From NCBI GenBank assembly GCA_002914805.1, contig JXTB01000398.1, positions 340,878 through 404,877 on the forward strand: a stretch of 64,000 nt of DNA. The letters are read 5' to 3'. The stretch comes from Parasponia andersonii (lineage: Eukaryota; Streptophyta; Magnoliopsida; Rosales; Cannabaceae). The notes under the pieces were generated by a model. It saw only the letters and a program-made list of their open reading frames with translations. It had not been told where the DNA came from and searched no databases. Shown piece by piece: positions 1-12,213 of the stretch; position 1 is the stretch's first letter; each line of letters starts with the position of its first letter. A program made the translations under genes and the position numbers.

Positions 1-1008
1 AACTTAGTCTTCTTAGGCTTTGTTATAAGTTCTAACGGAGTCAAAGTAGATCAAGATAAGATAAAGGCTATCTAGGATTGCTAATACAGAAGACCATTAT
101 AGAAGTTTGAAGTTTTCATGGTCTTGTGACATTCTATAGACCATTTATGAGAAATTTTAGTGCTATAGCTACACCGCTCACCGACTATTTGAAGTAAAAG
201 CAATTCCTTTGTATAGAAGAAGCGAAATAGAGTTTTGCTGTCTTGAAGGAAAAACTCACAAATGCACCCATCCTTGCACTCCTTGATTTTGACAAGATTT
301 TCAAAGTCGACTATGATGCTTTTAGTATAGTTGTTGGAGTTATTCTATCTCAAGTTATGAAGCCGATAGCTTTCTTTAGTGAAAAGCTCAATGAAGCCAG
401 AAAGAAGTGGTCAACTTTACGATCAAGAATTATATACGGCTGTTTGTATATTACAACAATGGGAGTCGCATCTAATGTAGAAAGAATTCATCCTCAATAC
501 GGATCATCAAGCTCTTAAATATCTCAACAACTCTTCCAGAGCAAATTGAATGAACGCTTGATGGATTGCCTATATCCAAAAATTCACTTTCTCTCTTAGG
601 CATAAGTCAAGACAATTAAATAAGGTTGTTAATGCATTGAGTCACCAAGTTATGTTACTGACTACTGTTCAAAATGAAATAATTAGTTTCGATTATTTGA
701 AAGACTTATACACTGAAGATGAAGATTTCAAGGAAGAATGGGAGAAGTACACTAGTGGAGTTGTAAATAAACATCAAATATATAATGGTTTTCTATTCTT
801 TGAAAATCATTTATGTATTTCACGAGGATCTCTCAGAGAACACATCATTCAGGAGCTATACGTAGGAGAGTTAAGAGAAAACATAGGGTGAGACAAAACT
901 ATTTCATTAGTAGAAGTTCGATACTTTTGGCCACATCTTAAGCGTCTCGTCGAGGAATTTTTCAAGCATTATTATATATGCCAGACTGCAAAGGGATACC
1001 AAACTAGA
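1..1008 (+). pseudogene. Ty3/gypsy pol fragment (RT end, RNase H, integrase zinc finger)
   Basis: Broken coding remnant of a gypsy polyprotein. The first ~75 bases read in the reverse-transcriptase C-terminus (LVFLGFVISSNGVKV). Bases 150-520 give the connection and RNase H start (KLTNAPILALLDFDKIFKVD, then a degenerate Asp-rich strand and SQVMKPIAFFSEKL). Bases 637-1005 give the spacer and the HHCC zinc-binding domain of integrase, with HYYICQTAKG near the end. Several stops and frameshifts separate the pieces. The fragment starts before the window and stops abruptly at about 1008, where an unrelated LTR begins, so gag, protease and the integrase core are not here. Seen: domain order and motifs. 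Inferred: a dead copy truncated by, or recombined with, the neighbouring element. Confidence 0.85.
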
Positions 1009-1010
1009 AG

Positions 1011-2866
1011 GGCAGCTGAATGCCTATGCCTACTGAGTGGGAATAATCAGAAAATCTCTAAGCGGTTTATAGGCTCTCACTAAAGGTAGGAATACTAGCC
1101 ACCCACTAAACATCGCGATGCCTAAGATGTACCTCATGTACGATCCTATGGTATGTACGAGATTTAATAATTTATAATAACCATACATCAAAGAATTAAA
1201 CAAATCATGCTTTTAAAAATCTAGCTTAGTATTATTCTAAGATTTATTGTACATGAGCAACATACTGCTATTTTATCCCATAATCATAGTATAAAAAAAA
1301 TTGTATAATAATCCACACAATCTAATCCCAATATAATTCATCTATTTTCAACAATTAATCAAATCATCTTCAAATCACGATTTTTCATAAATAATTTATA
1401 ATGCGATTATAAATCAAAATAACTATAAAACCACGTAATTGAATCCTTACCTCAAGATGATAGCTATAACAAGTTACTAACCCTCGAAGAAACTTCGGTT
1501 GGTCATTTGGGTGTTCAAACAATCGTTTCGAGTTCCCGGTAAGTCCACTTAGGAAAGTGACCTTTTTACCAGAGATTTGGATGGAGAAACGGAGGTCATC
1601 ATTGAATTTAGAGCACCCAAAAATGTTAGGTTAGACATATAATTTGTCAAAAGTGGGTTCCAGTGCGGGACCAATCCCGTAGCACAAAAAATGACATTAT
1701 TCATGAGTCTCAAAATTTGTGTCATTACAAAACAAGCGATATTATATATCAAAATTCATTTTTTAACCTCACTTAATCCAAATTCGAAATCAAAATTCAA
1801 TTTTAAGATCCCGAGCCTTCAACAAGCTTCAAAATCTGAGAATTACAGAAATGTTTCTTTTGTACAATTAATTTTAAAAATGTCCACTTTTTACAAAGTA
1901 TTTAGAAAAATATCATTTTTAAAAATATTACTTTTCTGAAACATTTTAGAAAATATCATTATCACAGACAATTCAACAGATCAAACATATTACTTTCAAA
2001 AATATTTAAAAATATATCAATTTTCCTATGTATTTGTAAAAATGTAACTTTTCAATAAATAGTTCAAAAAATAACACTTTTCTAAGCTTAGCCCAAAGCC
2101 CAATCTGAATAGCAGCAAACTTCAGTCTAATATTATTCAATTTTGCAAAAATATCACTTTTTATCCTGAATTAAGAAAATATCACATTTTTCAATTTCAG
2201 ATTTATCTCAAACGAGATTTCAATTCAACATAGCACCATTATATTTATTCATGATTCAATCTCCTCTATCAACTATTATAATGTTTATGATCATAAAAAA
2301 AAAAACTTCATAAAAATAATTATAAAAATGTTACAAACTAATTACAAAAACGAAAAAAGTTCTGGAATACTTAACAAAAGAAAACGAGGACGTGAGAGAG
2401 GTCTTGAATGGAAACTCATGATGACAAGAGTCAAAAAAGACCAACGGCAACCCTCTAGGTAGCTGAACGGCGGCACGGTGGCACCAGAAACTTTCGTAGT
2501 CATTTTCATTTTGTGATCGTTTGGCCTAGTTTGACCGCCTACAATTTCATATTCCGACAGCTATCCAAGTAGAAAGAGGTCAGGAATTGATGGTGGCATA
2601 GCAAGGAGTAAAGTGACGAGGTTCATGATAATTATTTCCTTATGGTTCTGCTCAGAGAGAAAAGAAAAATTAGTGGTTTGGCCATGGTTAAAGGAAGAAG
2701 AAAAAGAAAAAGAAAAACATAGAGAGAAAGAAGATGTCGGGTGAAGAAGGGAAGGAGTGTTGCATTTAAAGACAAAGTGGGTCCCATTGCTTACATAAAA
2801 TATTAATTTTATTTTTAGGCTAAAAAATTACTAGAATACCCTTGAAAAATATAGATTTTTGCATCA
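1011..2866 (-). repeat. 3' LTR (truncated) of the minus-strand gypsy-type element
   Basis: Matches 7479-9302 along its whole length with many substitutions and small indels; both copies begin with GAATGCCTATGC-like sequence and end with a TTTTTGC-type terminus. On the minus strand the LTR begins TGATGC directly after the polypurine tract. Its end at 1011 is a break, because the matching copy continues another 860 bases to the PBS. Confidence 0.65.
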
Positions 2867-2900
2867 TTTCCTCCTTAAAAGAATTTCATCCTAAAATTCA
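2867..2900 (-). other. Polypurine tract and chromovirus-like 3' motif
   Basis: On the minus strand this reads as an ATTTTAGGATGAAATTC-type motif followed by CTTTTAAGGAGGAA and then the LTR start. Plant chromoviral gypsy elements carry such a motif just upstream of the 3' LTR, where plus-strand DNA synthesis is primed. It fixes the element's orientation as minus. Confidence 0.6.
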
Positions 2901-5900
2901 AGTATAAACCAAGGAGTGTGAGGATAATGGCTTGGAATAGCCATTAGAATGGGAGTAAATACTTGACATTGAATACCATCATCACATTGATACCTCACAA
3001 GAGTATGAAATAAAAATGTACACAAAGAGATTTGAAATCATAAGATGGTTCGTCAGTAAGTATTAGGACCCCAACATAAGAAGTTGAAAATAATGACTTC
3101 GACTAAGTAATTAGTCACGAAGGTAGTAATGATAACTAAGACTTGAAGTCAAAAATATAAGACTCACATAACTTGAGTACTGATTGTTAAGTACCAAACT
3201 AGAGTAACAGATCAAATGTCGACTACAAGTAATATCGTCCCCCTGATCATACCAGATCAATATCACACATGGAAAATCTCATTTATTTGTATCTAAAACC
3301 CAGTCCTAAACAATCATTGAGTTTAAAAGACTCTAACAGAATCCTTAATAAAAATTAATACCCTTGTGTTATACTACACAAGACAGACAAGTTCAAAGGT
3401 TAGAAACTATAAAAAGGATATAATTACATAAGTTATTTATTGTTCCTCAGGACAAATGAGAAGCAACCAAATATAGAAAACATTTCTAATCAATAACACG
3501 ACGAAAATCACCAGAAATAGAAATCTCCAACAGAAGAGTACATAGCACACTAAAGTCCAATCATATAAAATACAAGTCACCACATAACAAGTATAATCCA
3601 AAGGCTTCCCAAGTCTTTTACCTAAGATAATATCATATGATAATTATTCATACCATATTTATATCTAGAGACTCTATAAGTTTCTCTATCTAATATAAGA
3701 TTATAATAACCATCCCAAATTATCAATCACCTCCAAAGTCTTTCTAAGTCTTTGGTATAAGGAGAAGTCGTATAGAAAAGACTCAATATGTAAGGAAAAA
3801 TATTAGCAATACTAGAATGCCCTAGAATAAGATTTGAATAGAATAGGTCGTCTCTGCAGTGACGCCTGATTCCTATCAATCAGAATTTTCATTCATTATA
3901 GCCTTTGTCGAGAGCCTCTAATAACTTTTAGAATTCAATATAAACAAAGTTCCCCAAGTGATGTATACAATTTGCTAATTAAACTATCAAGTATTTAAAA
4001 CATATCGATTCTATTTAAAATATAGTTAAGCATGATAGATATGTTTTTAAAATTTCAAAACCTTTCCAAAAATTTTCAAATATTTCTCTTCAAGAAATTT
4101 AAAAGTACATCTTTTAACTAGCATTTCACATTTGCAAATACGTATCCACAATTCTTTTTTACAAAAAATTCTAGATAAAGCATGCTTTAATATGACTATC
4201 TTTGCACTTTATAACTTTGAAGTTACCACACTCTAGTAATTTTATTAAAAATAATTTTGAAGGATACTTTTAAGATATATAGATTTTTAAAAAAAATATT
4301 TTGGATAAAGAGTAGAGTGTGTCTTAATTAATTGTTATTATTTTTCTAAGTAAATAAGCTATATATATATATCTATTTATTAAAGCCTTACCTAACTTAT
4401 CGAGCATACATTCCTGAAAAACAACCTTTTTGCTTAGTCAATTAAGTTGTAATATATTTCAACTCCAAGAATTTGAAAGCTCATTTTATGTTTTCAATAG
4501 AAATACCACACATTAATTTGCATACCTCAAATTCTATTAAACACCAAGTTATGTATACTAAAATATAGTTTGCATTCATTTGAAGATCTAGTTTCATGAA
4601 TTTAAAAGTTTTAATGAAAATTACATATATTATTATGTACCAATTAACTTCCTTCAAAACTTAGGTATTCAGAACCAATTTATTTCTATTTGAAGCTTAA
4701 ATGAGATATTATCCCAAATCTCTAACACTAGGAATTCTTAGCACTTAGGATACTAAATTAAATCAATCATGCAAATACTCAATTATGCAGTTGAGACTAC
4801 TAAGATAAGGTCAACCAAACTTGGCATAACCAATGAGAAATCATTTATTTCTCAATAAGGATTTTACAATCCAAAATTCACCAACATCATATATACATTA
4901 CTAAAATAGGTCATATACATATATAAAAGCTTGGAAGCATAAGTATGTCTAGTTAAAAAACCATAATAACAACGGTTTACAAGACCTTCAAACTAGGATT
5001 TAAATACTAATATTCTTTTTATTCACAAAAGATTCTAAACCAGATTCCATTACCATTTTTTTTTCACTTAGTAAAATTCATATAATAAGATATTGTAAAT
5101 ATGGCATCTTTGACACATAGACAATTCTTTCTAAAATTTATGCTTATAACATATTAATTCGTACCAAAAGTTTTCTTTGAAATAAAACTCGTTTCTCAAA
5201 AATGCCATACAAAATTTTTCCATAAATATCCCATGTTTAATTCGAAGTCTAGTATATACATGAAAATACATTTTAGCTTATAATTCAAGTACAAAGAATA
5301 TCTATCATATTCAAATCTAGAAAGATACTTGGAACTTTATGTTTATAAAAACTTTCTTGATCTAAATAATTCTCTAACTAGTACTACCAGAAGTAGATTA
5401 GGATTAATTTAGTACCATAACTAAATTTTATATGCACTAAGATTCAAACATTACAAATGGCCTCCAAGTGTTAAAACTATTTATTATTTAAAAAAGTGAA
5501 TCACTTTTACCCGTCTGATATTTAAAATATACATGGTTCTCTTAAAAATAAAGGTATGTAATTTTATCAATCATAGCAGCTTATTTCATTCTGAACTATA
5601 TTAATCAATTTTGAAAATCCAAGAATCACCTATCACATAAGTAGTTCTAACTTTGATTAAATTACCAATAGCGAATTATTTCTTACCAAAGGAATATAAA
5701 GCCGATATATTTAGAAAAAACAAATGTAATTTAGAAGGAAAACTATACATAGGTGCACAAATCCAATTTTTTTTTAGTGAAAATTTTCTCAGTTCATTAG
5801 TCGTGAAAACTTTTCCATTCCAAAAGCTTTATCTTGGAAAGACAAGTAAACTAGGCATGTAGCTATCAAGTAGGTAAAATAAATTATTACAAGTAAATAA

Positions 5901-6600
5901 CTTACATGAAAACGTAATCATAATTCATTAATTTAGACAAGACGAAATAACCAAGAAATCTCAAATGCAATTAATTCATTTACTCTACCAATAAACAATT
6001 AATATCAAGTCAATCTTAGTGAATTTAGTACAATACTACCTTTAAGAAAACTCAATATGTTGTATCAATTTGTCAATCTACAAACAACATTTCATGCCAA
6101 AGAGTTTCATTGATTTAATCATTTTAACACAAGCATTATCTCCATTTACCTGAACTGGATAATTTAAAGTATACCAAAATCAAGGGATTAATATTACAAT
6201 TCCATACATACAAATGAAGTTAACCCATGACAATTAAGATACAAAATACCGAATTATTATCTCAGAACCTAAGAGATTTATATGGCTTATCAAGTTAATG
6301 GATATAAAAGTACAAAAATAAATGTCTATTTGAGTCAGAGAATTTCGATAGAAATAGGATTCACTAGTTTTGTGTCGATTCTAATACCTCTGAGACTAGA
6401 ATTTCTACGATATAACTATCCCAATGATATTAGAGTCTCACTCTAGGGAGATGAATGAAAGATTCAGAACAAATCAGAGTAAAGATAATATATTTAGCTA
6501 ATTTTTAACTGATGTATGAGGTATTTGGTAAATACTTTCCAAAGTCCTTTTTAAACAATATAATATCATAGGCATGATCCTAGACAGATCTGAAACTTGC
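2901..6600 (-). other. Interior of the minus-strand element, no recognisable coding
   Basis: AT-rich sequence with stops in all frames. I looked for gag zinc knuckles, protease DSG, RT DD and integrase motifs on both strands and saw none. The longest open frame (5653-5862, +) has no recognisable content and is treated as chance. Confidence 0.45.
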
Positions 6601-6612
6601 AGCTCAGATACA
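6601..6612 (-). other. Decayed primer-binding site (tRNA-iMet type)
   Basis: Minus strand reads TGTATCTGAGCT, close to the usual plant PBS TGGTATCAGAGC. It lies a few bases inside the terminal CATGACA of the 5' LTR, which is where a PBS belongs. Confidence 0.5.
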
Positions 6613-6617
6613 ATTTC

Positions 6618-9302
6618 TGTCATGATCGGGACTCGAAAGCTGTAACTTTTAGAAATTTTAAATGAAAAAGTAAATAAATATTAGTTTTACAAAATTCAGG
6701 AGAAATCGAATATTAGATAATTTCGTTTTGGTCCTCATATCATTATAAAATCCATAACTATTACAACTCTTAGAAGTTTTAATTACTTAAGAAAATTTAC
6801 CCATTAGAGTTCAAGAAAGCTTGTAATTAATTCATTTGGAAACTGATAAATAATTCATGGATTTTGGTAAAATAAGTTCAATTGAAAAACTTTAATCCAA
6901 GGTCCATAATAACTTACATTAAATCATTTGTAGTTTCAAGTTTTCAAATTCTTAACAAACCATTCTCATATATTCGCTTAGCAGATTTATTAATCTTGGA
7001 TAAATAATTGAATAAGGAAAGAAAGACAACAAATAATAAACACTCACAAGAGATTAAGAGTAGAGCAAGTATAAGCTACGCAGCTTATCTGATCACTGGG
7101 ATTATTACCTCAAAGAGACAAACACTTGAAAATGAGTGAAGTATGGAATAAGTATTCACATGCTTAGTAGTAATTCAATTACATTTTTGAATGGATACAA
7201 TTTTACTAAACTTGCATGGTAAATACCTTATCCAAAATCTATTTATCAACTAAGCTTATAAAAAAGTAATTGATATCAAGAATATCCACATATTCAAAAT
7301 CAGAACTAAAACCACATCATTGTATATATCATAAATTATCCTATCTCATGAGTTCGCATCCTCTCATGACGAACTAGAGTAACTCGTACAATATGTACTA
7401 AGTACTCTCTGTCCGATATTTATCCTAGAATATCAGAGGGATACTTATGTCTCAAAGCCTATCGAACAAGAAAGGCAACGGAATGCCTATGCGTACCGAG
7501 TGAGAATAATCTGAAAGATCCCGCACGGGTTTATGGGCTGTCACTGAGGACAGGGATACTGGCTACCCACTAACCATCGTGATGCTTAAGAGGTACTTCA
7601 TGTGTAATCCTATAGTACATACAAATTTTAACATTTCACAATAACTATGCATAAAGGAATTAAACAAATCATGGTTTTGAAAATCCAACTTAGCATTATT
7701 TTGAGATTTATTATACGTGGCAATACACCGTTGTTTTATCCTATAATCACAGTATAAAAAAATATTATATAATAATCTACACAGTCTACTCCTAGTATAA
7801 TCCATCTATTTTCAATAATTAATTAAGCCATTGTAAAATGATGATTTTTCATAAATCATTTATGACGTAATTATAATTCAAAATAAATATAAAAGTAGAT
7901 TATAGAATCCCTACCTCAAAATGATAGCTATACCAAGATAACGATGCTCGAAGAAACTTCCGTTGGTATAAAACTACTGGATCTGTGGATGGAGAAATGA
8001 AGATCCCCATTGAATTCAAAACACCCAAAAATATTCGATTAGATATATAATTTGCCCAAAAAAGGTCTCAGCAAGGGACTCACCTCGTGACACACAAAAC
8101 GATACTATTTACGAGTCTCAGAATTTGTGCTATTTCGAAACATAGTGATATTGTATATTAAAATTTGTTTCTCGACCTCATTAAATCCAAATTTAAGATC
8201 ATAATTCCATTTCGAGATTTTGAGCCTTCAATATGCTTTAAAATCTAAGAATTATCGAAATGCCTTTTTTCGGAATTTATTTTTAAAATGTCTATTTTTC
8301 CAAAGTATTTAGAAAAATATCACTTTTTCATATTATTTGTAAAAATATTGCTTTTATAAAATATTTCAGAAAAAATCATTGTCACAGAATTATTAAGGAA
8401 AATATCACTTTTGAAAATATTTTAAAAAATATCAACTTTGCTATGTATTTGTAAGAACATCATTTTTGTATATATATTTCGAAATGTATTACTTTTCTAA
8501 GCTCAGCTCAAGGCCTAATCTAAATAGTAATAAACTTCAGTCTAATACTATTCAATTTTTCAAAAATATAACTTTTTGTCCCGAAGTAGAAAAATATCAC
8601 ATTTTTTAATTTTAGATTTCTCTCAAATCAGATTTCGATTCAACACAATACCACTATATTTATATATAATTCAATCTTCTCTATCAACTTATATAACAGA
8701 CCATAAAGAAATAAATTCATAAAAAGAATAATAAAAAAAAAAACACAAACCAATTACAGAAATGATGAAAGTAATGAAATATTCACCGGAAGAGAACAAG
8801 GACGTGAGAAAGGTCTTAGATGGAAACTTATTATGAGATGAGTCAAAAGAGACCAACGGCAACCCTCCAGGTAGTATGGCAGGTTTGACCTAGTTTGACT
8901 GCCAACTTCGTATTTCGACAATCAACCAAGTAGGATGAGGTCAGATCTTAAAAGTGATATGGCAAGGAGTAAGATAGCGTGGCTCATGATAATTATTTCC
9001 TTGTAGTTATGCTTGGGGAGAAAAAAAAATGTGGTGGTTTGACTATGGTTGAAGAAAGCTCATGATAATTATTTCCTTGTAGTTATACTTTGGGAAAAAA
9101 AAAATGTGATGGTTTGACTATGGTTGAAGAAAGAAGAAAAAGAAAAAAAAAAAAAAACAATCAGAGGAAAAAGGTGTCCAGTGAAAAAGGGAAGGAGTAT
9201 CGTAGTTAAAGACAAAGTGGGTCCTACCACTAATATAAAATATTAATTTTTTTAGGCTAAAAAATTGCCAAATAGCCTCGAAAAATTTAGGTTTTTGCGT
9301 GT
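6618..9302 (-). repeat. 5' LTR of the minus-strand gypsy-type element
   Basis: Long LTR of about 2.7 kb. Its inner end is CCCGATCATGACA (minus strand) beside the PBS; its outer end aligns with the LTR start at 2866. Bases 7479-9302 match the left copy; 6618-7478 have no partner because the left copy is truncated. Plant gypsy LTRs of this size are known, but the 6618 boundary rests only on the terminal motif and the PBS. Confidence 0.55.
8982..9133 (-). repeat. 76-bp tandem duplication inside the 5' LTR
   Basis: GCTCATGATAATTATTTCC starts at 8982 and again at 9058, each followed by a similar purine run and GGTTTGACTATGGTTGAAG. The other LTR (around 2618-2695) has only one unit, so the duplication arose in this copy after insertion or in a progenitor LTR. 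Confidence 0.8.
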
Positions 9303-10376
9303 TATTTTCGATATGGCTTCATGGTTATTTGACAGTGTATATCGTAGTAATATGGCCACGCATGTGTAATGTCAATGTGTTTTGGTTGCTTGGTATTTAA
9401 CCATTTTCCTGCTTGTATTTTCGATAGGTTTCAATGGATTTTTTTCTTTTTTTTTGAAACTTTCAATGTATTTTGATGCATGTTGGATTGATATTGAAAA
9501 TTCGGAATTATTGCTTTTAATTAGTACTTTTTCATTTAATTAAGTTGTACTTTTTGTTTTTGATGCAAATAAAGAGATTAATGGTATCGTATAATAAATA
9601 CGACGTTTGGAGGTTGACGTATGAAGCTAGATAGTCACGCCGAAAATTAAGGAGCATCTTGCAAAACTAAAGTTGATTGAAAAGGCAAAAAATTTCTCCT
9701 TTTAAACAATTCCTCATTTCATTTTTTATACAGTTCTCCATCGTACGTACTTATTCATTAGATTCTACTTAAGAAGATGAAGTACGAGGAGCCAAAGAAA
9801 ATTCTACTTAATAATTAAGACTTTAAGAGTGCAATTTAGCAGTCACTACGGGCTTGAATTGTGGGCATCATTACTAATATTCGCAGGTTGATGTAGAACA
9901 ATATTAATCTTGTACAAAGCCTTTAGATCCAGATCAAAACAGCTCTTGTCAACTCCAATAACATTGTACAAATATTCCACAAGATTTGCATGACTAATAT
10001 GCTTTAACATGGCCATGCCCTTACTTTGTTTACCACTACTTTCCATTCTCTATCATACATCACAATAATTTTGACACCTGAAAAATTTGCAATTCAAATA
10101 AATAAGAGTGAAAAAGACTGAAGAAAGGTATATATATATAAATGATTTTTATTGGCAAATATAATATGTAGAAATTACATGAAGTACAATTAAAAAGCAT
10201 TGAATGCAAGGTTCGAGAATAACTCGATTGACATGGAGCAATTCTGCCAAGACTGGCATCAAAATCTCATCGCTGAGATACATCAAACGGTATCGAAATA
10301 CCATCGAAATTCAGGTTAAATCACATCCATCAAATTAAATTCAAGCACGTAACACCCAAAAACTCGAAAGGCATTC

Positions 10377-10449
10377 AAATTTGTGTCTCTCATTTTGACT
10401 CATTACGGAGATTTAATTAGTTATCAGAAAACATGAGAGACACAAATTT
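10377..10449. repeat. Perfect 17-bp inverted repeat (hairpin)
   Basis: AAATTTGTGTCTCTCAT at 10377-10393 is the exact reverse complement of 10433-10449, with a 39-base loop. One bulged base would lengthen the stem by four pairs. It could be the core of a small foldback element or simply a hairpin; no target duplication is evident. Confidence 0.7.
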
Positions 10450-10738
10450 ACCAGACAATATAAACTTATTGTAGAAAGAGATAGAAGATAAGCAATTATC
10501 ATATGTGTGATAAGTTTATTACATCAGATGGATACATTCGTTAAGTTTATGCAACTAACAAAATATATCTCAATTCAAATACTATGTTTGTACATACATC
10601 TGTTTTTTCTTAAATATACATTTATAAAGCCATTGGAAGAAAAATAGAGCCCTAGCTATGAAGAAAAACATCATTGAAGACATCTCAGAGAATTATTAGA
10701 AACTCATTGAAAAACCATCGAAATCACGTCGAAATACC

Positions 10739-10802
10739 ATCAAAATTATGTCAAAACCATAGACGCTGTTATCAAAATTATGTCAAAACCATAGACGCTG
10801 TT
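10739..10802. repeat. Two tandem 32-bp units
   Basis: The 32-bp unit beginning ATCAAAATTATGTC and ending AGACGCTGTT occurs twice without gap. It lies in a stretch rich in degenerate TTTCGATGG / CCATCGAAA words. Confidence 0.85.
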
Positions 10803-11207
10803 GAAGATCCATTCAATAGACATGAGAATGGCGTCAAAAATCTGTGAGAAGCCATGGAAATGTTGTCAAAAAATCTGCCGAGTCCACATATCTCAATTTC
10901 CTCAATCCCACATATACGAATTTATTCCCGAGAGATTTCCTTGGTTCATCTGGGTTGCTCTGAAATGGATAGAATGGAGGACTCTGATGGTCTGGGTTCA
11001 TCGTCTTTGGTGCTCAGAACCGGATTGGGGAGAGAGAGAGAGGCGATGGCACTCGGTAGGGAGACTTCGTCAAAGAGGATGCTCGTATTTTGTCGGACTT
11101 GGGAGAGAGGGTTGTGATTGTCTCACTATGCAAGGCACGGAGAGAGAAAGCCAAAAAGGTAGAGGAAGAGGTTTAAGATTTATCGTTTTTTCCCCATGCT
11201 CTTATAC

Positions 11208-11446
11208 GAGGAATGCTAATAACAACTTATATATCAATGTCTTTGTCAAACGCCCCTTATTAATTATTGACATTTAACTATTGGCATGTATCCTCTTCGC
11301 TTCAAATAAATTAAATTAATAGTATGATTTGTTAATTAGTTGATTTTTTTAAAAAAACAAAAACAATAAGTGAAGAGGACATGTGTCAATAAATAAAGGG
11401 CTGTCTGATAAAAAGGTTGACACAGAGGCTATTACTAGTGTTTCTC
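11208..11446. mobile_element. Foldback MITE with long terminal inverted repeats
   Basis: About 80 bases at each end are imperfect inverted repeats. The left end GAGGAATGCTAATAACA pairs with the right end TATTACTAGTGTTTCTC, and inner parts include a TTATTAATTATTGACA/TGTCAATAAATAAAG pair and GTATCCTCTTC/GAAGAGGACATG. There is no coding capacity. The family (Mutator- or hAT-like) cannot be assigned because no clear target duplication flanks it. Confidence 0.7.
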
Positions 11447-11601
11447 GTCAAATTATCAGCAGTAGTTTTATCACATGATCATATATTTTTGAGTAATTTT
11501 AAGTGATGCATATTGCTCAAAATTGATCTACTATGGAGTATATATAATCTAGTTTCTCTATTGAACAAAGAACTTGATACAAACCGTTAGGAGATCAGTT
11601 T
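11447..11601. other. Left flank of the copia element
   Basis: AT-rich sequence with no recognised feature. The five bases before the LTR do not match those after the right LTR. Confidence 0.5.
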
Positions 11602-12092
11602 TACGGAAGTGATAACACACAGCTAAAATATGAGTAAAGAAAATTTGGGTAAAATGAAAAAAAAAATAAGGCACAAAAAAAAATTAACGTGGTTCACCCA
11701 ATTTGGGCTACGTCCACGGATAAGGCTGTCAAGAATTTTACTATAAAAAAGAGATTACAACTCACTTCTCTCTAAATACAAGGAAAGAACAAATGAACCT
11801 CTCTCTCTCTTGAAATAAGAGAAAACACTCTCTAAACAATTTAGGAGAAAATAAGTGGGACACTAATAGGAATTCTTAGGCTTAAATTCTCTCTTAGAAA
11901 GGAAGAGAATTTAGAATGAGATATGAATAAGTGATGAAGCCCTCCGTATTTATAGAACTTGAAAGATGGTATGAACACCATCTTTTACTATTACTATTAC
12001 GGCTGCTTTTTTCACTATTACTATGGCGGTTGCCCTTTTCACTGTTCCTATTGCTACTAGTTGGTGAGCTGCAATTGTTGATTTGTTCAACA
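11602..12092 (-). repeat. Copia 3' LTR
   Basis: On the minus strand it starts TGTTGAACAAATC right after a purine-rich AAGTGGGAGAA and ends CACTTCCGTA. It matches 16072-16554. It contains a TATA-like CTATAAATACGG (plus 11944-11955) and the CCGTGGACGTAGCC...GGTGAACCACG block common in plant copia LTRs. Confidence 0.85.
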
Positions 12093-12110
12093 TTCTCCCA
12101 CTTGAAGACT
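12093..12110 (-). other. Polypurine tract of the copia element
   Basis: Minus strand reads CAAGTGGGAGAA immediately before the LTR start, downstream of the RNase H frame. This confirms that the left half is a minus-strand 3' end. Confidence 0.7.
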
Positions 12111-12213
12111 TGATTTTAATCATGTCTTCACACTTGATAAATCTCTCTTTTCTTTTCTTGTCAATTCTTCATGCTGCTTATAGTTCTGCTAGGCCTTATA
12201 AGGATTTACACCA

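Larger units (their letters stand above)
1011..9302 (-). mobile_element. Old gypsy-type LTR retrotransposon, minus strand, LARD-like
   Basis: Two diverged direct repeats (1011-2866 and 7479-9302) bracket an interior with a chromovirus-like 3' motif beside the left repeat and a decayed tRNA-Met-type PBS at 6601-6612. Reading on the minus strand gives 5' LTR (9302 to 6618), PBS, interior, polypurine tract, 3' LTR (2866 to 1011). The interior of about 3.7 kb shows no gag or pol motif in any frame, so it is either very decayed or a large non-autonomous (LARD-type) element. The 3' LTR lacks about 860 bases at its outer end, where the gypsy pol fragment now abuts. No target duplication can be read. 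Confidence 0.6.
9303..11207. other. Non-coding spacer
   Basis: No supported gene. A 66-codon open frame on the minus strand (9846-10046) has ordinary amino-acid composition but matches no family I know, and I see no splice context. 10200-10850 contains repeated CATCGAAAT / GTCAAAACCAT words. 10990-11180 is GA-rich. Distinct small structures here are listed separately. Confidence 0.5.

Noticed and set aside
1691..1939. 82-codon frame inside the left gypsy-type LTR
   Set aside because: Lies in LTR sequence and is not open in the other LTR copy.
9846..10046. 66-codon minus-strand frame considered as a gene exon
   Set aside because: Plausible composition but no recognised family, splice sites or neighbours; noted only within the spacer entry.
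10801..11277. 158-codon open frame (+) and an overlapping 87-codon frame
   Set aside because: It runs through GA-rich and repeated sequence and into the start of the MITE, with Trp/Arg-rich composition and no motif; overlapping frames are equally long.
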